From contig JAHLJT010008756.1 of NCBI GenBank assembly GCA_031308135.1, forward strand, positions 136,263,775 to 136,327,774: a stretch of DNA of 64,000 bases. Reading direction: 5' to 3'. Both the position numbers and the translations under genes were made by a program. This document shows, in pieces, positions 45,321-55,599 of this stretch. The first letter of the stretch is position 1; each line of letters opens with the position of its first letter. The notes under the pieces were generated by a model. The model had not been told where the DNA came from. It saw nothing but the letters and a program-made list of their open reading frames with translations, and did no database searches. The stretch comes from Acheta domesticus (taxonomy: Eukaryota; Arthropoda; Insecta; Orthoptera; Gryllidae).

Positions 45321-46004
45321 GGGGCCATCCATTAATTACGTGAAGGCGATTTTGGCGATTTTTCGACTCCCCCTCTCCCCTTGGTGAGATGTGAGATTGG
45401 ACTCAACCCCCTCCCCCTTCTAATCTACAAGAAATTTTTCAAATGCGTATTTTTAATGTAAAGACGTTGATTTGTAATTGATTGCATTGGGATTTATTTA
45501 AGAAACATAATTTGCTTAATTATATTTATGACAAGATATGACTAGTGTTTAGAAAATAGTGTGACTAAATTACGATGAATATTATTGCACTTCTAAAAAT
45601 AGTGCAATAATACATAGTAATTCTGACAACGGGGACTCACGTGCAGTCTCAAGAGTGACTACTGGAACCAACATGTCCATATGATTTTTCCGTAAATTAA
45701 TCTGCCCCTTCAACTTCGCCTGTGATTCAACCGCTCGAAACCGTTGTCGCTTGCACACACAAGCTCAGTAGCTCGACGCGTTACGATCGGTGAGGGTCGC
45801 ACTTTGCGTGCTGGTGCAGCTGGTACATTGTGGTCCGCACGTCGGTGCTCTGCAGCTCTTGTGATGGATGAAAAGTTGACTGTTTAGCACTATTTTTAGC
45901 GAAAAAAACGTGGTATTTGCCGAAATCCCCCTTCTCCCGCGTAAGATTAGGTGACTTGGCCCCTTCCCCCTCTTAAAGGCCTCACGTAATTTATGGATTG
46001 CCCG
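45321..46004. mobile_element. Harbinger-like non-autonomous element
   Basis: The left end 'ggggccatccattaattacg' and the mirrored right end 'cgtaatttatggattgcccg' are flanked by TAA on each side (45318-45320, 46005-46007). A 3-bp TAA duplication fits PIF/Harbinger elements, and ends of this 'GTCCATAAATTACGT' type are common in insects. No transposase recognised. Confidence 0.7.
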
Positions 46005-46024
46005 TAAATGCCCTGCGGAAACCA

Positions 46025-46395
46025 GAGCCAGAACCACGTGCGCGGGAGGTGTATGTGGCTCCAAACATTCGGCATTCGCCGAAGAGCGAGCTACTGCTAG
46101 CCCGATTCCGACCACGGTGAGTAGACCGACACGCGGTGAGTAGGGCGGGCGCCGAATGTTCGTCACTCGGCAAATAGCAAGCGATCCATCCACACTCCTC
46201 GGGATTCGGCAAGCGGTCGCTCGCTGATCGCCTAATAGCGAATGTGTGGAACCGTCCATATTATCGACGAATGTTCGCTCCCTTTCATGTGTCCAAAGAC
46301 CGACATGCGGTGGGTAGAGCGAGCTCCAAAAGTTCATCATACTCAGGAGCGGTTGCTCGCCGAATAGCCAATGTCTGGAGCCGCTTTGACATGGA
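46025..46395. mobile_element. MITE family G, degenerate tandem copy
   Basis: 'aacattcggcattcgccgaa', 'gaatgttcgtcactcggcaa', 'gaatgtgtgg' and 'cgaatagccaatgtctgga' match 51672-51909 in order. The block appears extended by an internal duplication. Confidence 0.65.
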
Positions 46396-47230
46396 CACTA
46401 CGCATAGAATAATGTAAGTAATATTTCAGTATGGACTTTCATTTAACTTAGTTTTAATCAGTTTGAATCGCTTATATCTTTATTATATATTCGTATTTTG
46501 AATTTCGGAAATTACATTAGGCATCATTCGATGAAGGTGCAACGTCCAGTCCGTTCTGGCACCAGCCGCCACTGTAGTTCATCTGTTTCTATTAACATGC
46601 CCAGAAATTGCAATGGATAAAATAATAAAATGACAAGTTTCGATCTGAATTTTAGCAAATTTTACAGATCATTTAAAATGTTTGAAAGTCTCTATTAAAG
46701 ACTGCCCAAAATTGCAAATGGAACCATGATATAATTTACATTTTCTTCTTAAATATGATTGTCAGCAAATTAAAATGGAATGTGAAGGTTCTTTATACTT
46801 AAGACTATCAAAAGTCATAGAAGCTAAGATGTAATTCAAATTCATTATGAAAATTCACCATATTAATCATGTTTTTCAAACAAATCAAGAAAAACCAATT
46901 AGCTTAATAAAGATATCTGGCTTCTATGTGATTGGCTTAAATATAACTGAACCATTACAATCCATCTAATGTCATATTGGTTATAGAATGTTTGATAAGT
47001 CTGTAAAACTGTTTTAATACATTGTAAATCTGACATAAGAATTCAAACAACATTAAAACATAATTTCACCAAAACTGATAGAATGTTATTCGAAGGCCAC
47101 AATTTATATCCAAAAACTTTAAAATATGTACTTTATTTCAACTTGCATATTAGAATTTTGTAAAACCATAATTGGTTGGGGTAGTAGTGACCAAGTAGAA
47201 AAGCTACCTAAAGTAAATACCATGAAAATT

Positions 47231-47993
47231 CAGTTGAACCTGAATAAGTGAGAATTAGTGAGATGAAATAAGATGTCCCAACATTATTACACAAGAAAAT
47301 TCTTTAACTGAGAATGGAAAACTTGTGTAACCGAGTCCAAAGATTAGAACTAACTTCTCGCAAATGAAAATGAAGATCAGCTGACTTTTAAAAACTAAGA
47401 GCATTTTGATGTTGGAATAATAGTTTCCAGAAAGGAAATTGCTGCTGACATAATCAATGCTGGCTGTACAATGCCCTTTTTAGAAAAAAACGAAGATGAA
47501 GGATTATCTGAAGATGAATGAGAAAGAATTATGAAGCATGCAACTGAGAAAGCATTACAAGTACCACTTGAGTACTTTGAGACGTCACCTAGCAATACAA
47601 ATGTATTTAACCAACTGAAATGAAATTGAAAAGCATCTGAGAAAAAATGTTAGCAAAAAAGCAAACAAAAATTATAGTGTGTTTCAAATAAAAATTTCTT
47701 TTAATATGCCACTTCACAATTGTCAAACATTCTTTTTTAAATTTCAAAAATATGTGTTAATTTATTACTTGTGGTTTACATACAATTAAAAACAATACAA
47801 ACTTATTGTGTACCAATTAAAGTTCTTGTATAAGTGTTGCATTTAGATTTAATACTCACCTGTGTAATAGATACAAATGATTCAAATCTGCGTAAGTGAA
47901 TTCCTTATATAAGTGAGATGAAAAAGTTTCAAACTTGAATAAGTGAGAATAAAATTTCTGTCCCTTGATATCACACTTAGCCAGGTTCAGCTG
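47231..47993 (+). mobile_element. pogo-like element remnant
   Basis: 'cagttgaacctgaataagtg' at the left and the complement of the right end, 'cagctgaacctggctaagtg', form terminal inverted repeats; TA follows the right end. Inside (47405-47625), a frame with one stop reads FDVGIIVSRKEIAADIINAG, an acidic stretch, and 'HATEKALQVPLEYFE', compatible with the C-terminal part of a pogo-type transposase. Family assignment rests mainly on the CAGTTGAACC ends. Confidence 0.55.
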
Positions 47994-47995
47994 TA

Positions 47996-49470
47996 TGATA
48001 AATTCAATTCAGACATACTTGAAGAAATCTGATTGATAATAAAAAAATAACACGTTGATGTGAAGAAATTAACTAATTCTGGTATAGGTTTCATTGCAAT
48101 TACTAAATTAGATAATACAATTTATTCATAAATGTTAACTGTAAGACATTTTATGACATATTATATAATGTAACTTTCCTACAAACTTGATGGTGGTCAG
48201 GAGCATCAAGATTTCAAAAGAAAAATGATTTGCAATTTGAATCGCAAATAAAAAACAAAGAAAAGTTGCTTCCTTTTCAGGATTGAAGAGCTTCAAATGT
48301 CCCAGGGCTATCAAAAACTAATTTACTTTGGGGCTATATATCCACTAGCCTGTAGATCAATGCTGGAATAAATCTGCATATACAGTGAAACTCCAATTAA
48401 ATAAAGTCCTAGGGGCCATAATTTGTTTCCCCCTTAAATATATTGTTTACGTTAATGGGGGTAGATAATATAAATAACATCAAATTTCAAATATATGATT
48501 TATGTCCATATCACTCACCTTATTAATATTAAAGTTAGTTTCAATTGTTTCCTTTTTGAAAATTTTATAATCAACTATTACACAGCACTAACAGAAACAA
48601 AAAATGCTCACTGAAAAAGAGAACAATGAATAATAGGTATTTTTGATAGTAGCATTTTATTTTACTGTAGGAAATCGGAAATGTCATGACACAAGTCCGA
48701 CAGGTTATGTGGCACAATCGTATGAGCAAAATAATATCACTTTTACAATGTGTGTCCAGTACTATTTTTTAGACAGTTTTACGGACTTTCCTTTTGCTTT
48801 ACTTCAAGTATACAAATCATTTAATTGAGCACCCTGTTACATTAAGACCTGTGGTAGCTGATGCAATAAAAAAATTTATTTTCTTTTCTTTGTTGTATTC
48901 ACAGTTTCATTTGAACATTTGTGCATTTTCTCATTTTTAGCACTAGTGCTATTAAATTGAACTTTTAGCATGCTGTACATGCCCTAAAAGTAACTACTTT
49001 TACTAGTGACTGTCTAAAAAAAGCAACTATTGTACAACTCCAACAGAGGAATGTGAATAAAAAAGAAGATTGCACTGCTTCTCGAGGCATCATAGCATTA
49101 CGCTTTTGTCTTTCTCAGTTGATGCTCTGGTATATCACTTTGTCAGAATTAAGAATACTGAAACCATAATGAAAGGTTGAGTTTCAGTTTGGCATACCTT
49201 GAAATGGGAGTTTTCATATTAGAGTATGCAACACTAAATCAGTGATGGAAAATCATTGTTTTTTATGGAGGCATTTTATATTATATTTTTTTTACCTTAA
49301 TGGTAGGGTTTTCCTCAAATTGGGTACCACGAGATCAGGCCTTCACTCTAATTATCATTTGTATAATCCCAAATTAAACTTAGAAAGGAATTAAAGGTGT
49401 TATTTCATTACTGTCTCATGTTGTGCTTTGTACAAATAGAGAAAATTTATACAATATTTTTTAAAACAAT
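47996..49470. other. AT-rich gap, possible further pogo-type end
   Basis: 'acagtgaaactccaattaaa' at 48380 resembles another pogo-type end without an obvious partner. No gene recognised. Confidence 0.35.
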
Positions 49471-49472
49471 TA

Positions 49473-50155
49473 GAGGCCGTCCTTAAATTATGTAACACAA
49501 ATTTGGAGCATTTTCAATACCCCCTCTCCCCCTTGTAATGCACCCATAATGCGCACTTGAACCCCCTAATAATTATGTAACGCTAGTGACAACAACCCCA
49601 CCTTGTAAATGCAAGAAGTGAAAATAAATTATAGCACAGTAAAACAATTTGTATTTATTTTACTTGTGTTGTATATTAAAATGAATAATAATTATTAAAG
49701 TAGATATAAGATGGAGTTGTGAGTGAAGGAAGGATACTTGGGCGAGAAATGGTTGATCACAAGTTAAGGACATGCCGTCATGGATGATGCAAGAATCTAG
49801 AGCGCCAATTTAAATGGATTCTAAAATGTACTTCATATCAGTTTTGAATATTTTCTTCGTAATCTTACAGAATAAAATAAAAAAATGTTGAAAAATATTT
49901 CCAACAATTTACAATCAATAACTTTAGTTTATTTAAGTTTTTAAAACAAGTTAATTAGTTAATATTTTAATGTTTTATTACAGGGCACAAAATAGGAATT
50001 ATTTCAGCAAATTGTTGAAAAAATGTAAAAGTAAATTTCAATGTTAGGCAACACTTCATTAATAATTCCCTACCCCTATGTAACACACAGCATAACAGTT
50101 TGCCTCAGATCCCCACACCCCTTATTTAGCATTACATCATTTATGGACAACCCCT
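49473..50155. mobile_element. Second Harbinger-like element
   Basis: The left end 'gaggccgtccttaaattatg' and right end 'catcatttatggacaacccc' are mirrored and match the ends of 45321-46004. Target duplications are no longer clear. Both elements also share C-rich subterminal stretches ('ccccctctcccccttg'). Confidence 0.6.
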
Positions 50156-50159
50156 TTCT

Positions 50160-51660
50160 ATTATCTGTTAAAAGTAAAGGATTCATTTCTCCTCTCAATT
50201 TATAAGAAACATTATAATATTGCATCTTCTCATTAATTGCCATTTATACTAGAGGTCTAAAAAGAAAAAATGTCAAAAGAATTTGTGAATTTATTATCAA
50301 TCAAAAGATATATACAAATTTTTTAGAAAACTCACATTGTTTTTTCATAATTACACCAAAGTACAAAAATCATGGGAGTGACTAGAGCCAAGAAGAATCA
50401 GAAATTTACCAATGGTAATATAAAAATATGTAATGTTATGGAAAAGAAAGAAAATCGTTCATTTCAGTGAACGTACATAGTAAAATCAAATAAGATATAT
50501 TAAGAAATCTTAAACTTCTAATTTCTTTGTACATTAAGACTACTTACTATTTATGTTCTCTGCAAAGTGGATTGAGGAAAACAAACACTTCACAATGTTT
50601 ATTTGTTATCATCCACAATGTTCTCCATCAGGAAATACAAGACTCATTGCATTTTAATAGTATCAACTTAATTTTTAAATATGAAAGTGATCAAAACCAC
50701 TCTTTTGTCAGTACACAAGTTGATAAGTTCTTCAATACTAAAATATTTAATTTTTTTGTATTTACCCAAAAAATGTTTCAACATGGATCAAAAACATTTT
50801 TCAACAAAAATAAAAGTAATATAGGTATAAATTTTGTGATGATACAAAGGATTGTTTGCACAGGATAGTCTTGATAATAGAATAGACCAAACATCATTCA
50901 GTTTGGATGATGTTTACTTCATTCCAAAATATGATTAAGTGCTTTTCCAACTTGCATTACTTGTTCTGTGTTTTATATGTTACACAGTACAAGACAAGCT
51001 AACAGTTTAATGTATATTCTTTTCAAAACTACACAAAGAAGCAGAATAATTTTTGAAATATTTATTAACAATATACTAGCTGAAAAGAAAACTTTGTATC
51101 TCTCTCTAATTCAAAGAATTAACAATCAGATGTCTCCTAAACACCAGATTTAACAAGAGCATCTGGGAGGTAAGATTTTGTGAAATGAAGTTAGGAATGA
51201 TGACAAAAGAAATTCACAAAGCAAATCTAAAGCCAATGATTTGCTTGAAAGCAACAAGTTGAGAAACTAACAATTTGCTTGAAAAAGGAACTCGTTTCAA
51301 TGAACAGAAACATATATAGCACTTCTGAAAGTACCTACATTTGAATTTGTAGAACAGTATCACAATATCTGCCCCCATGATTTTACATTAAGTAGGGTTG
51401 ATGCCAATATGGCCACTTCAAGCACTAAACTTAGAAAAAAAGAATTGGAGACATCTTATTTTCTTGAAACTTGCAAAAGATAGATTTTACGTCTTCAGTT
51501 GGCAAGAAGTACAATTAAGACAATACTTCTTTTACCCTCTTTTACGTACACAAAATAGGTAGAAAACGTATTATTATTATTATGGGCATTGCAATAACAT
51601 GCTATGATCTAGTATTTTTTGTGTGTGGGACTTAAAAGTGTCTCCAACACATTCAGGAGC
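50160..51660. other. AT-rich gap, no gene seen
   Basis: Short open frames only (the longest, 113 codons at 50527-50868, has AT-driven composition and no recognisable motif). Confidence 0.5.
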
Positions 51661-51669
51661 CACGTATAA

Positions 51670-51912
51670 AGGTGGCCACACATTTGGCATTCACCAAGAA
51701 GCAAGCTACTGCTTACCCAATCTCAACCATCTGATGTGTTCAGCAAATGTTCACTTCCTTTGATGTGTCCAAAAGACTGACACATGGTACGTAGGGTGAG
51801 CACTGAATGTTCGTCACTCGGCAAATAGCAAGCAACTCGTCCACACTACTCAGGATTTGGCGAGTGGTTGCTTGCTGTTTCCCGAATAACGAATGTGTGG
51901 AGTGAGCCACCT
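51670..51912. mobile_element. MITE family G, compact copy
   Basis: 'aggtggccacacatttggca' at the left and the complement of 'gaatgtgtggagtgagccac' plus 'ctt' at the right form inverted ends. TAA/TTA flanks suggest a 3-bp duplication. Homologous to 46025-46395. Confidence 0.7.
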
Positions 51913-52202
51913 TAATATAAAGTGGCCAACACTAAGTTGATTATCTGAACATTACCAAATTTTTGCAAGTTTCAAGTGGCCACACTGGATCAAAATGAGT
52001 TTGGAAATAAATTAATAAAAAATAAACAAAATAAAAACTGGTCACTTTTAGGCACGGGATCTATTCAGAAAGAGATGTGCTAATCGACCATTGCTATTTT
52101 CAAAATAAATAATCTTGCAGCCCAAGAACTTTAAAGAAACTGCAGACGTTTCCATAACTGTAGCCAACACAGGTGCTTTCACCTGTGTGTTTCAAACTCA
52201 CA

Positions 52203-53417
52203 TTATTCCCATTTAAATCTACGTGCATCTGGGGGACAATATGCCTTAATTAAACAGCCTAATGCAAAAATACTAGCACAAAAAAAGGCCAAACCATGAA
52301 ACCAGATATGGAGAAAGGTATTTGAACCTTTGAACTCTAACAGATAAGCAGGTACCAGCCATGTCACTTGAGCACCAACCCACACTAACAGAATTCTTAC
52401 CACCTCCTTCCATCTGATATCTAGGAAAGGGATAATGGGGGGAAGTATTGATAAGAACCACACAAAATATTGTGCAGTCACTACAGTATTGTATACAACC
52501 ATCACAATTGCCTGCGCCAACAAGCAAAACGGCAAAGTATTTCTTCTCGTTCCAAATGTCACAGACAGAGCAAGCAGCAATATTGCTTGCGGAAATAACA
52601 TGGCAACACGTTGCCACAGGGCCAATGGTTGCCCGACTCCAAGATACAGCATATAAAAATATACTGAAAAGTTGTGGCGTGTGTCGCGTCTACGCAAGTG
52701 GTAGAAAATACTTTCATCCAGACAAAGCCAGCCATACATCGTCCATCCAATTAGAGTAAGGAATGCTAACGTAAACACACATGCCATTGTAATCATGAGA
52801 CGGCTCGAATTGGGCCACAAGACTGCAAACATGCGATTCTGCCACTGTTTCTTCTTTCCAGTGGGTCGAGGCCCCATAGAGAGATACATAGGCAGAGAGA
52901 ATGCAATTGGATAGAGCCTTACGTGGATCGCCAAACCCAACATCACTCCAGCCCAGAGGGGACGCACTTTGTTTTGAATGACAAACAGAAGTGAACTCAA
53001 AACCAGAGCAGCTGACAAGGCATCAGAATTACCTCTGGTAGAAATAATTATTGCAATAGGATTATATAGCCAGGTTTTTGCACAAAAAATTGCTTTGGAT
53101 TGAGTGCAGCCTTGTCTCACTGCAAGTTTGTAAATTAGCCAGCCAACTAAGACATCAGCCACAGAAAAGAGCAGTTTGCCCCAAATTGCTAGCCATAAAT
53201 TGGGTATTAACAGCCAAGCAATGAGTGGTGGATAGCGATATGTAACCCTGTCATAAGGTGATCGTCCTTCCCACGCATGCCTGGCAGCATCTGTAAACAC
53301 TTTATAGTCAATATCTGTGTAAGCCACTGGAAAGAGTCGATCGTGGAACACTCCATATGTAATAAGGACCATTCGTAGAGTAAAGGCCGTAAATAAATGT
53401 TTCTGCACACCTTCCAT
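52203..53417 (-). CDS. PIGM: GPI mannosyltransferase 1 catalytic subunit
   Basis: PIG-M transfers the first mannose, from dolichol-phosphate-mannose, to glucosaminyl-acyl-phosphatidylinositol during GPI-anchor synthesis. It is a multi-pass protein of the endoplasmic reticulum acting with PIG-X. The single uninterrupted frame of 404 codons is close to the human length. The DXD motif sits in AYTDIDYKVF (residues 32-41; D35, D37), after a first membrane segment. Next come ARHAWEGRSPYDRVTYRYPP, FCAKTWLYNPIAIIISTRGN and HVRLYPIAFSLP, all PIG-M hallmarks, and about ten hydrophobic segments. It ends DARRFKWE. The ATG at 53417 lies 215 bases after the NDUFAF8 stop. It carries no intron, as in many animals, and no defects. 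Promoter and polyadenylation site are not obvious. Confidence 0.96.
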   Translation of the reverse strand: MEGVQKHLFTAFTLRMVLITYGVFHDRLFPVAYTDIDYKVFTDAARHAWEGRSPYDRVTYRYPPLIAWLLIPNLWLAIWGKLLFSVADVLVGWLIYKLAVRQGCTQSKAIFCAKTWLYNPIAIIISTRGNSDALSAALVLSSLLFVIQNKVRPLWAGVMLGLAIHVRLYPIAFSLPMYLSMGPRPTGKKKQWQNRMFAVLWPNSSRLMITMACVFTLAFLTLIGWTMYGWLCLDESIFYHLRRRDTRHNFSVYFYMLYLGVGQPLALWQRVAMLFPQAILLLALSVTFGTRRNTLPFCLLAQAIVMVVYNTVVTAQYFVWFLSILPPIIPFLDIRWKEVVRILLVWVGAQVTWLVPAYLLEFKGSNTFLHIWFHGLAFFCASIFALGCLIKAYCPPDARRFKWE

Positions 53418-53531
53418 TTTTCACTATTTTAAAATGAATGAACAATTGTTTTGGTAAGCACCAGGATTAATTAGTGCCGGTTGGGTTGTCTTAGTACATA
53501 AAAACACTGTTCTATATTATGCACTGTACAT

Positions 53532-53537
53532 TTTATT
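53532..53537 (-). terminator. Polyadenylation signal AATAAA downstream of NDUFAF8
   Basis: The minus strand reads AATAAA about 95 bases after the NDUFAF8 stop codon and 115 bases before the PIGM start. It is the first such hexamer after CMC4, the 68-residue frame and NDUFAF8, so all three could share this 3' end. Confidence 0.6.
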
Positions 53538-53632
53538 ATTTCAGTTTTGTATATGATTATTTACACAATCTTATATTGGAATTCATCTATATCCCAAATC
53601 TAATAAACTAGGAAAACTACAATGCTTTGTTT

Positions 53633-53830
53633 TCACAGACGGGTGCCTGCTCTTTTAGCAGCTTCTCTCATGCAGCGATGAAATGCTTGAAATGTCTCCT
53701 CGCAATCTCCTTTGCTGAGGTTTGAATGGGTTAATACACATTTTGCATATGCAGTGGCCATAGGAGCACATTCCACCAAGAGAGTGGGAAACTGCCGTAC
53801 ACGTGCTCTAGCTCTTTTCACAGATTCCAT
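53633..53830 (-). CDS. NDUFAF8: NADH dehydrogenase assembly factor NDUFAF8
   Basis: A 65-residue twin CX9C protein. C21-X9-C31 and C43-X9-C53 are both exact, the signature for MIA40-dependent import into the mitochondrial intermembrane space. The order ARVRQFPTLL, then E-C-x-x-M-A-T-A-Y-x-K-C-V, then LSKGDCEETFQAFHRCM matches human NDUFAF8 (C17orf89), which stabilises NDUFAF5 during complex I assembly. It is intronless here. The start lies 63 bases after the stop of the upstream 68-residue frame on the same strand, too close for an ordinary promoter. It could be translated from a shared transcript or made by alternative splicing from the upstream first exon. Confidence 0.9.
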   Translation of the reverse strand: MESVKRARARVRQFPTLLVECAPMATAYAKCVLTHSNLSKGDCEETFQAFHRCMREAAKRAGTRL

Positions 53831-53893
53831 TATTTTTAAATTTTCTTCTGTTTTGGCTCAGATGGTATTGCTAGCGGTTTTTCGAAGATAGCT

Positions 53894-54100
53894 TCATAAA
53901 TAAACTTTGAATACCAAATGCAAAATAATACTCCCTGTCAATGAGGCAACAAATAAGCGAGGATATCGTCTGAACAGTGGTCGATCTTTAGCTACAAGCT
54001 GCCTCCTTTGTAGAATTTGCCTGTTGGTATTTTCACCTGGAAAAATGTTTTCAGATGAAGGGTGATACTTGTGAATTCTTGGGCCTTTGCGTTCACTCAT
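53894..54100 (-). CDS. Small single-span membrane protein, 68 residues, unrecognised
   Basis: The frame starts at ATG 54100, two bases into an exon whose acceptor is the strong 'ttttgtgcttgtggctgcag' ending at 54103. It begins MSERKGPRIHKYHPSSENIF, continues with a basic stretch, and ends in a hydrophobic segment of about 18 residues (roughly 49-66, FVASLTGSIILHLVFK) with VYL at the C terminus. The basic N-terminal side plus one C-terminal span suggests a tail-anchored protein, possibly mitochondrial given the neighbours. The start overlaps the CMC4 stop as ATGA. The -3 base after splicing is G. I do not recognise a family. It might be an unconserved downstream frame, but its length, composition and position argue for translation. 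Confidence 0.6.
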   Translation of the reverse strand: MSERKGPRIHKYHPSSENIFPGENTNRQILQRRQLVAKDRPLFRRYPRLFVASLTGSIILHLVFKVYL

Positions 54101-54684
54101 TCCTGCAGCCACAAGCACAAAATAAGTGCCATTCGCTTACTGCTTTGAGCTGCCTGCTGCAGATGTTTTTTTCTAAAAAGGAAATACAAAAGTTCAATGA
54201 AAACAGCTGAAATAAATTGCTAAAGCAATGCAATTTTTATGTAAAATTACAGCACTTCAGAACGTTTAGCACTTCAATCTTGTATTAATGAAAAGGGCAA
54301 CAGTGAATGTTACTTCTTGATTACAATACAAGAACTTACCTTTGGAGGGGCTGCTTCTGGAGGTGCCACGTCGATTCCCGAACACACCAGAGACTGTTCA
54401 CGCCAGACCTGACAGCACTGCCGCAACTCCTCGATCTCCGCAGCGCATGACGATTCTTGGAAATTGTGTTCTGTGGATCGAGAAACTCTGTTCACACCAA
54501 TGTTTATTTTACATGTGACATAACCTAAAATGTATCTTTGAAAATGTGAGTTGATGCATGACAAGAAGAATGTTCTACCCCAATGCAACAGAAATATTTA
54601 ATTCGAGGCTTTTATGTTTATATACCCACCCATTAAACATTTCTGAATGTTGCAAGCGAGAGGTTTACACGGATCCTTCTTCAT
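54097..54684 (-). CDS. CMC4: Mitochondrial CMC4 homologue, three coding exons
   Basis: Exon 1 (54684-54630) encodes MKKDPCKPLACNIQKCLM and ends G|gtgggt. Exon 2 (54470-54340, acceptor 'gtttctcgatccacag') encodes EHNFQESSCAAEIEELRQCC, QVWREQSLVCSGI and DVAPPEAAPPK, and ends AAAG|gtaagt. Exon 3 begins at 54102 with GAA TGA, so the protein is 63 residues. Seven cysteines (6, 11, 16, 27, 37, 38, 48) match human CMC4 with C6-X9-C16 and C27-X9-C37, a MIA40-imported intermembrane-space fold. The start context is weak (T at -3). If intron 2 is kept, the protein would instead end VSSCIVIKK. A non-coding first exon probably ends at 54864. Confidence 0.93.
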
Positions 54685-54858
54685 GAAGAGGTATAATACA
54701 GAGCAATGTCAAATGTTAACCAAACCTCTCAATTACAAAAAAACTCCACTAAAACAATTTTGCTTCCTTAATAAGACTGCTTCACGGGTTTTTATAAATA
54801 CAGCGAGAAATCTCATCGATAAACGCAAAAACCTTGAAACTTGAAATGAAAACCTTGA

Positions 54859-54869
54859 CTTACCCGAAG
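54859..54869 (-). promoter_or_regulatory. Donor of the presumed CMC4 5' UTR exon
   Basis: The minus strand reads TTCGG|gtaagtc with the donor G at 54863, just inside the CpG-rich block. A pyrimidine-rich 'gtttttttgtaattgag' acceptor candidate at about 54737-54755 would place the CMC4 start codon in the second exon. Confidence 0.5.
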
Positions 54870-55289
54870 AACAAATGAAGTACCCCTAGCGTTCGCGAGC
54901 GAAGCACAGGCGCTGGTAGTACGCCGGCCGCCCGCTGTGCGGCGCTGGGTTGAAGCGAGGTGGCTGGGCGCGCATCGGCGGAGCTTTAAGTGAAGGGCTG
55001 TCGGAGGAGGCGCCGAAGAATTGCGTGGTGTCAAGAAACACGTGTGCGCGGGGGCGGGCGGCAGGTGGGCCGAGGGGGCGTGGCGCGCGGCGGCGGCGGC
55101 GGCGGCGGCAGGGGGCGCCACCCTTCCGCCGCCAATCGATGGGGTCGGGCGCGCGCGAGGCGGTGGGCGGTGCAGCTTAATCGATCGCGGACGCGGCTGC
55201 CTATGGGGCTGCGCAGTGGCGGCGGCGGCGGCGGCGGCGGCGGAGGCGAGTGCACCTGTGCGGGGAGAAGAAGGGCTGTCGGCAGAGCC

Positions 55290-55331
55290 ATGGCCGTGTC
55301 CGTCGCGCCTCCGCGCCTGCTCTCGGGCTGA
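55290..55331 (+). CDS. Upstream open reading frame of 13 codons
   Basis: An ATG in excellent context (gccATGg) opens MAVSVAPPRLLSG and stops at TGA 55329-55331. This is 36 bases before, and in the same frame as, the main start at 55368. If the transcript starts upstream, this short frame could restrain translation of the downstream start. Confidence 0.4.
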   Translation: MAVSVAPPRLLSG

Positions 55332-55367
55332 GCACGCGAGCGGCCGGCCGCAGCCGCCTCCTCCGTC

Positions 55368-55398
55368 ATGCCGGGCCCGCAGCTGAGGTCTGGCATCG
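55368..55398 (+). CDS. First coding exon of an unidentified gene
   Basis: ATG at 55368 encodes MPGPQLRSGI plus one base, then an ideal donor ATCG|gtaagt at 55398/55399. It sits at the right side of the CpG-rich block and divergent to CMC4. The remaining exons were not found up to 64000, so the gene probably has a long first intron. Ten residues are too few to identify the product. Confidence 0.5.
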
Positions 55399-55599
55399 GT
55401 AAGTCTCGGGCGGAGCTGCCCTGCCCTGCCCTGCCCGGCCGGGGCGGCGTGGCGCGGACACCCACCTGTCGCGGCGCGGAGGCCACGCAGGCACGGGCGC
55501 TTATCGCGAAGCGCCGCCGTTCACTCATTGTCTCGTGCTTCCGGCCTCGCCAACCGCTGTGCTCGTTACTCTCGTTGGTGTGTGGTGCACGTTATATCT

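Larger units (their letters stand above)
54870..55500. promoter_or_regulatory. CpG-rich bidirectional promoter region
   Basis: About 630 bases are dense in CpG, in sharp contrast with flanking AT-rich DNA, and contain GGC triplet runs (55087-55110 and 55217-55242). CMC4 leads away to the left and the exon at 55368-55398 leads away to the right. No TATA box is evident. This arrangement suggests a shared divergent promoter. Confidence 0.65.

Noticed and set aside
54310..54588. A 93-codon minus frame as a stand-alone gene
   Set aside because: Its first 39 codons are intron; exon 1 at 54684-54630 and exon 2 splice sites give a complete CMC4 instead.
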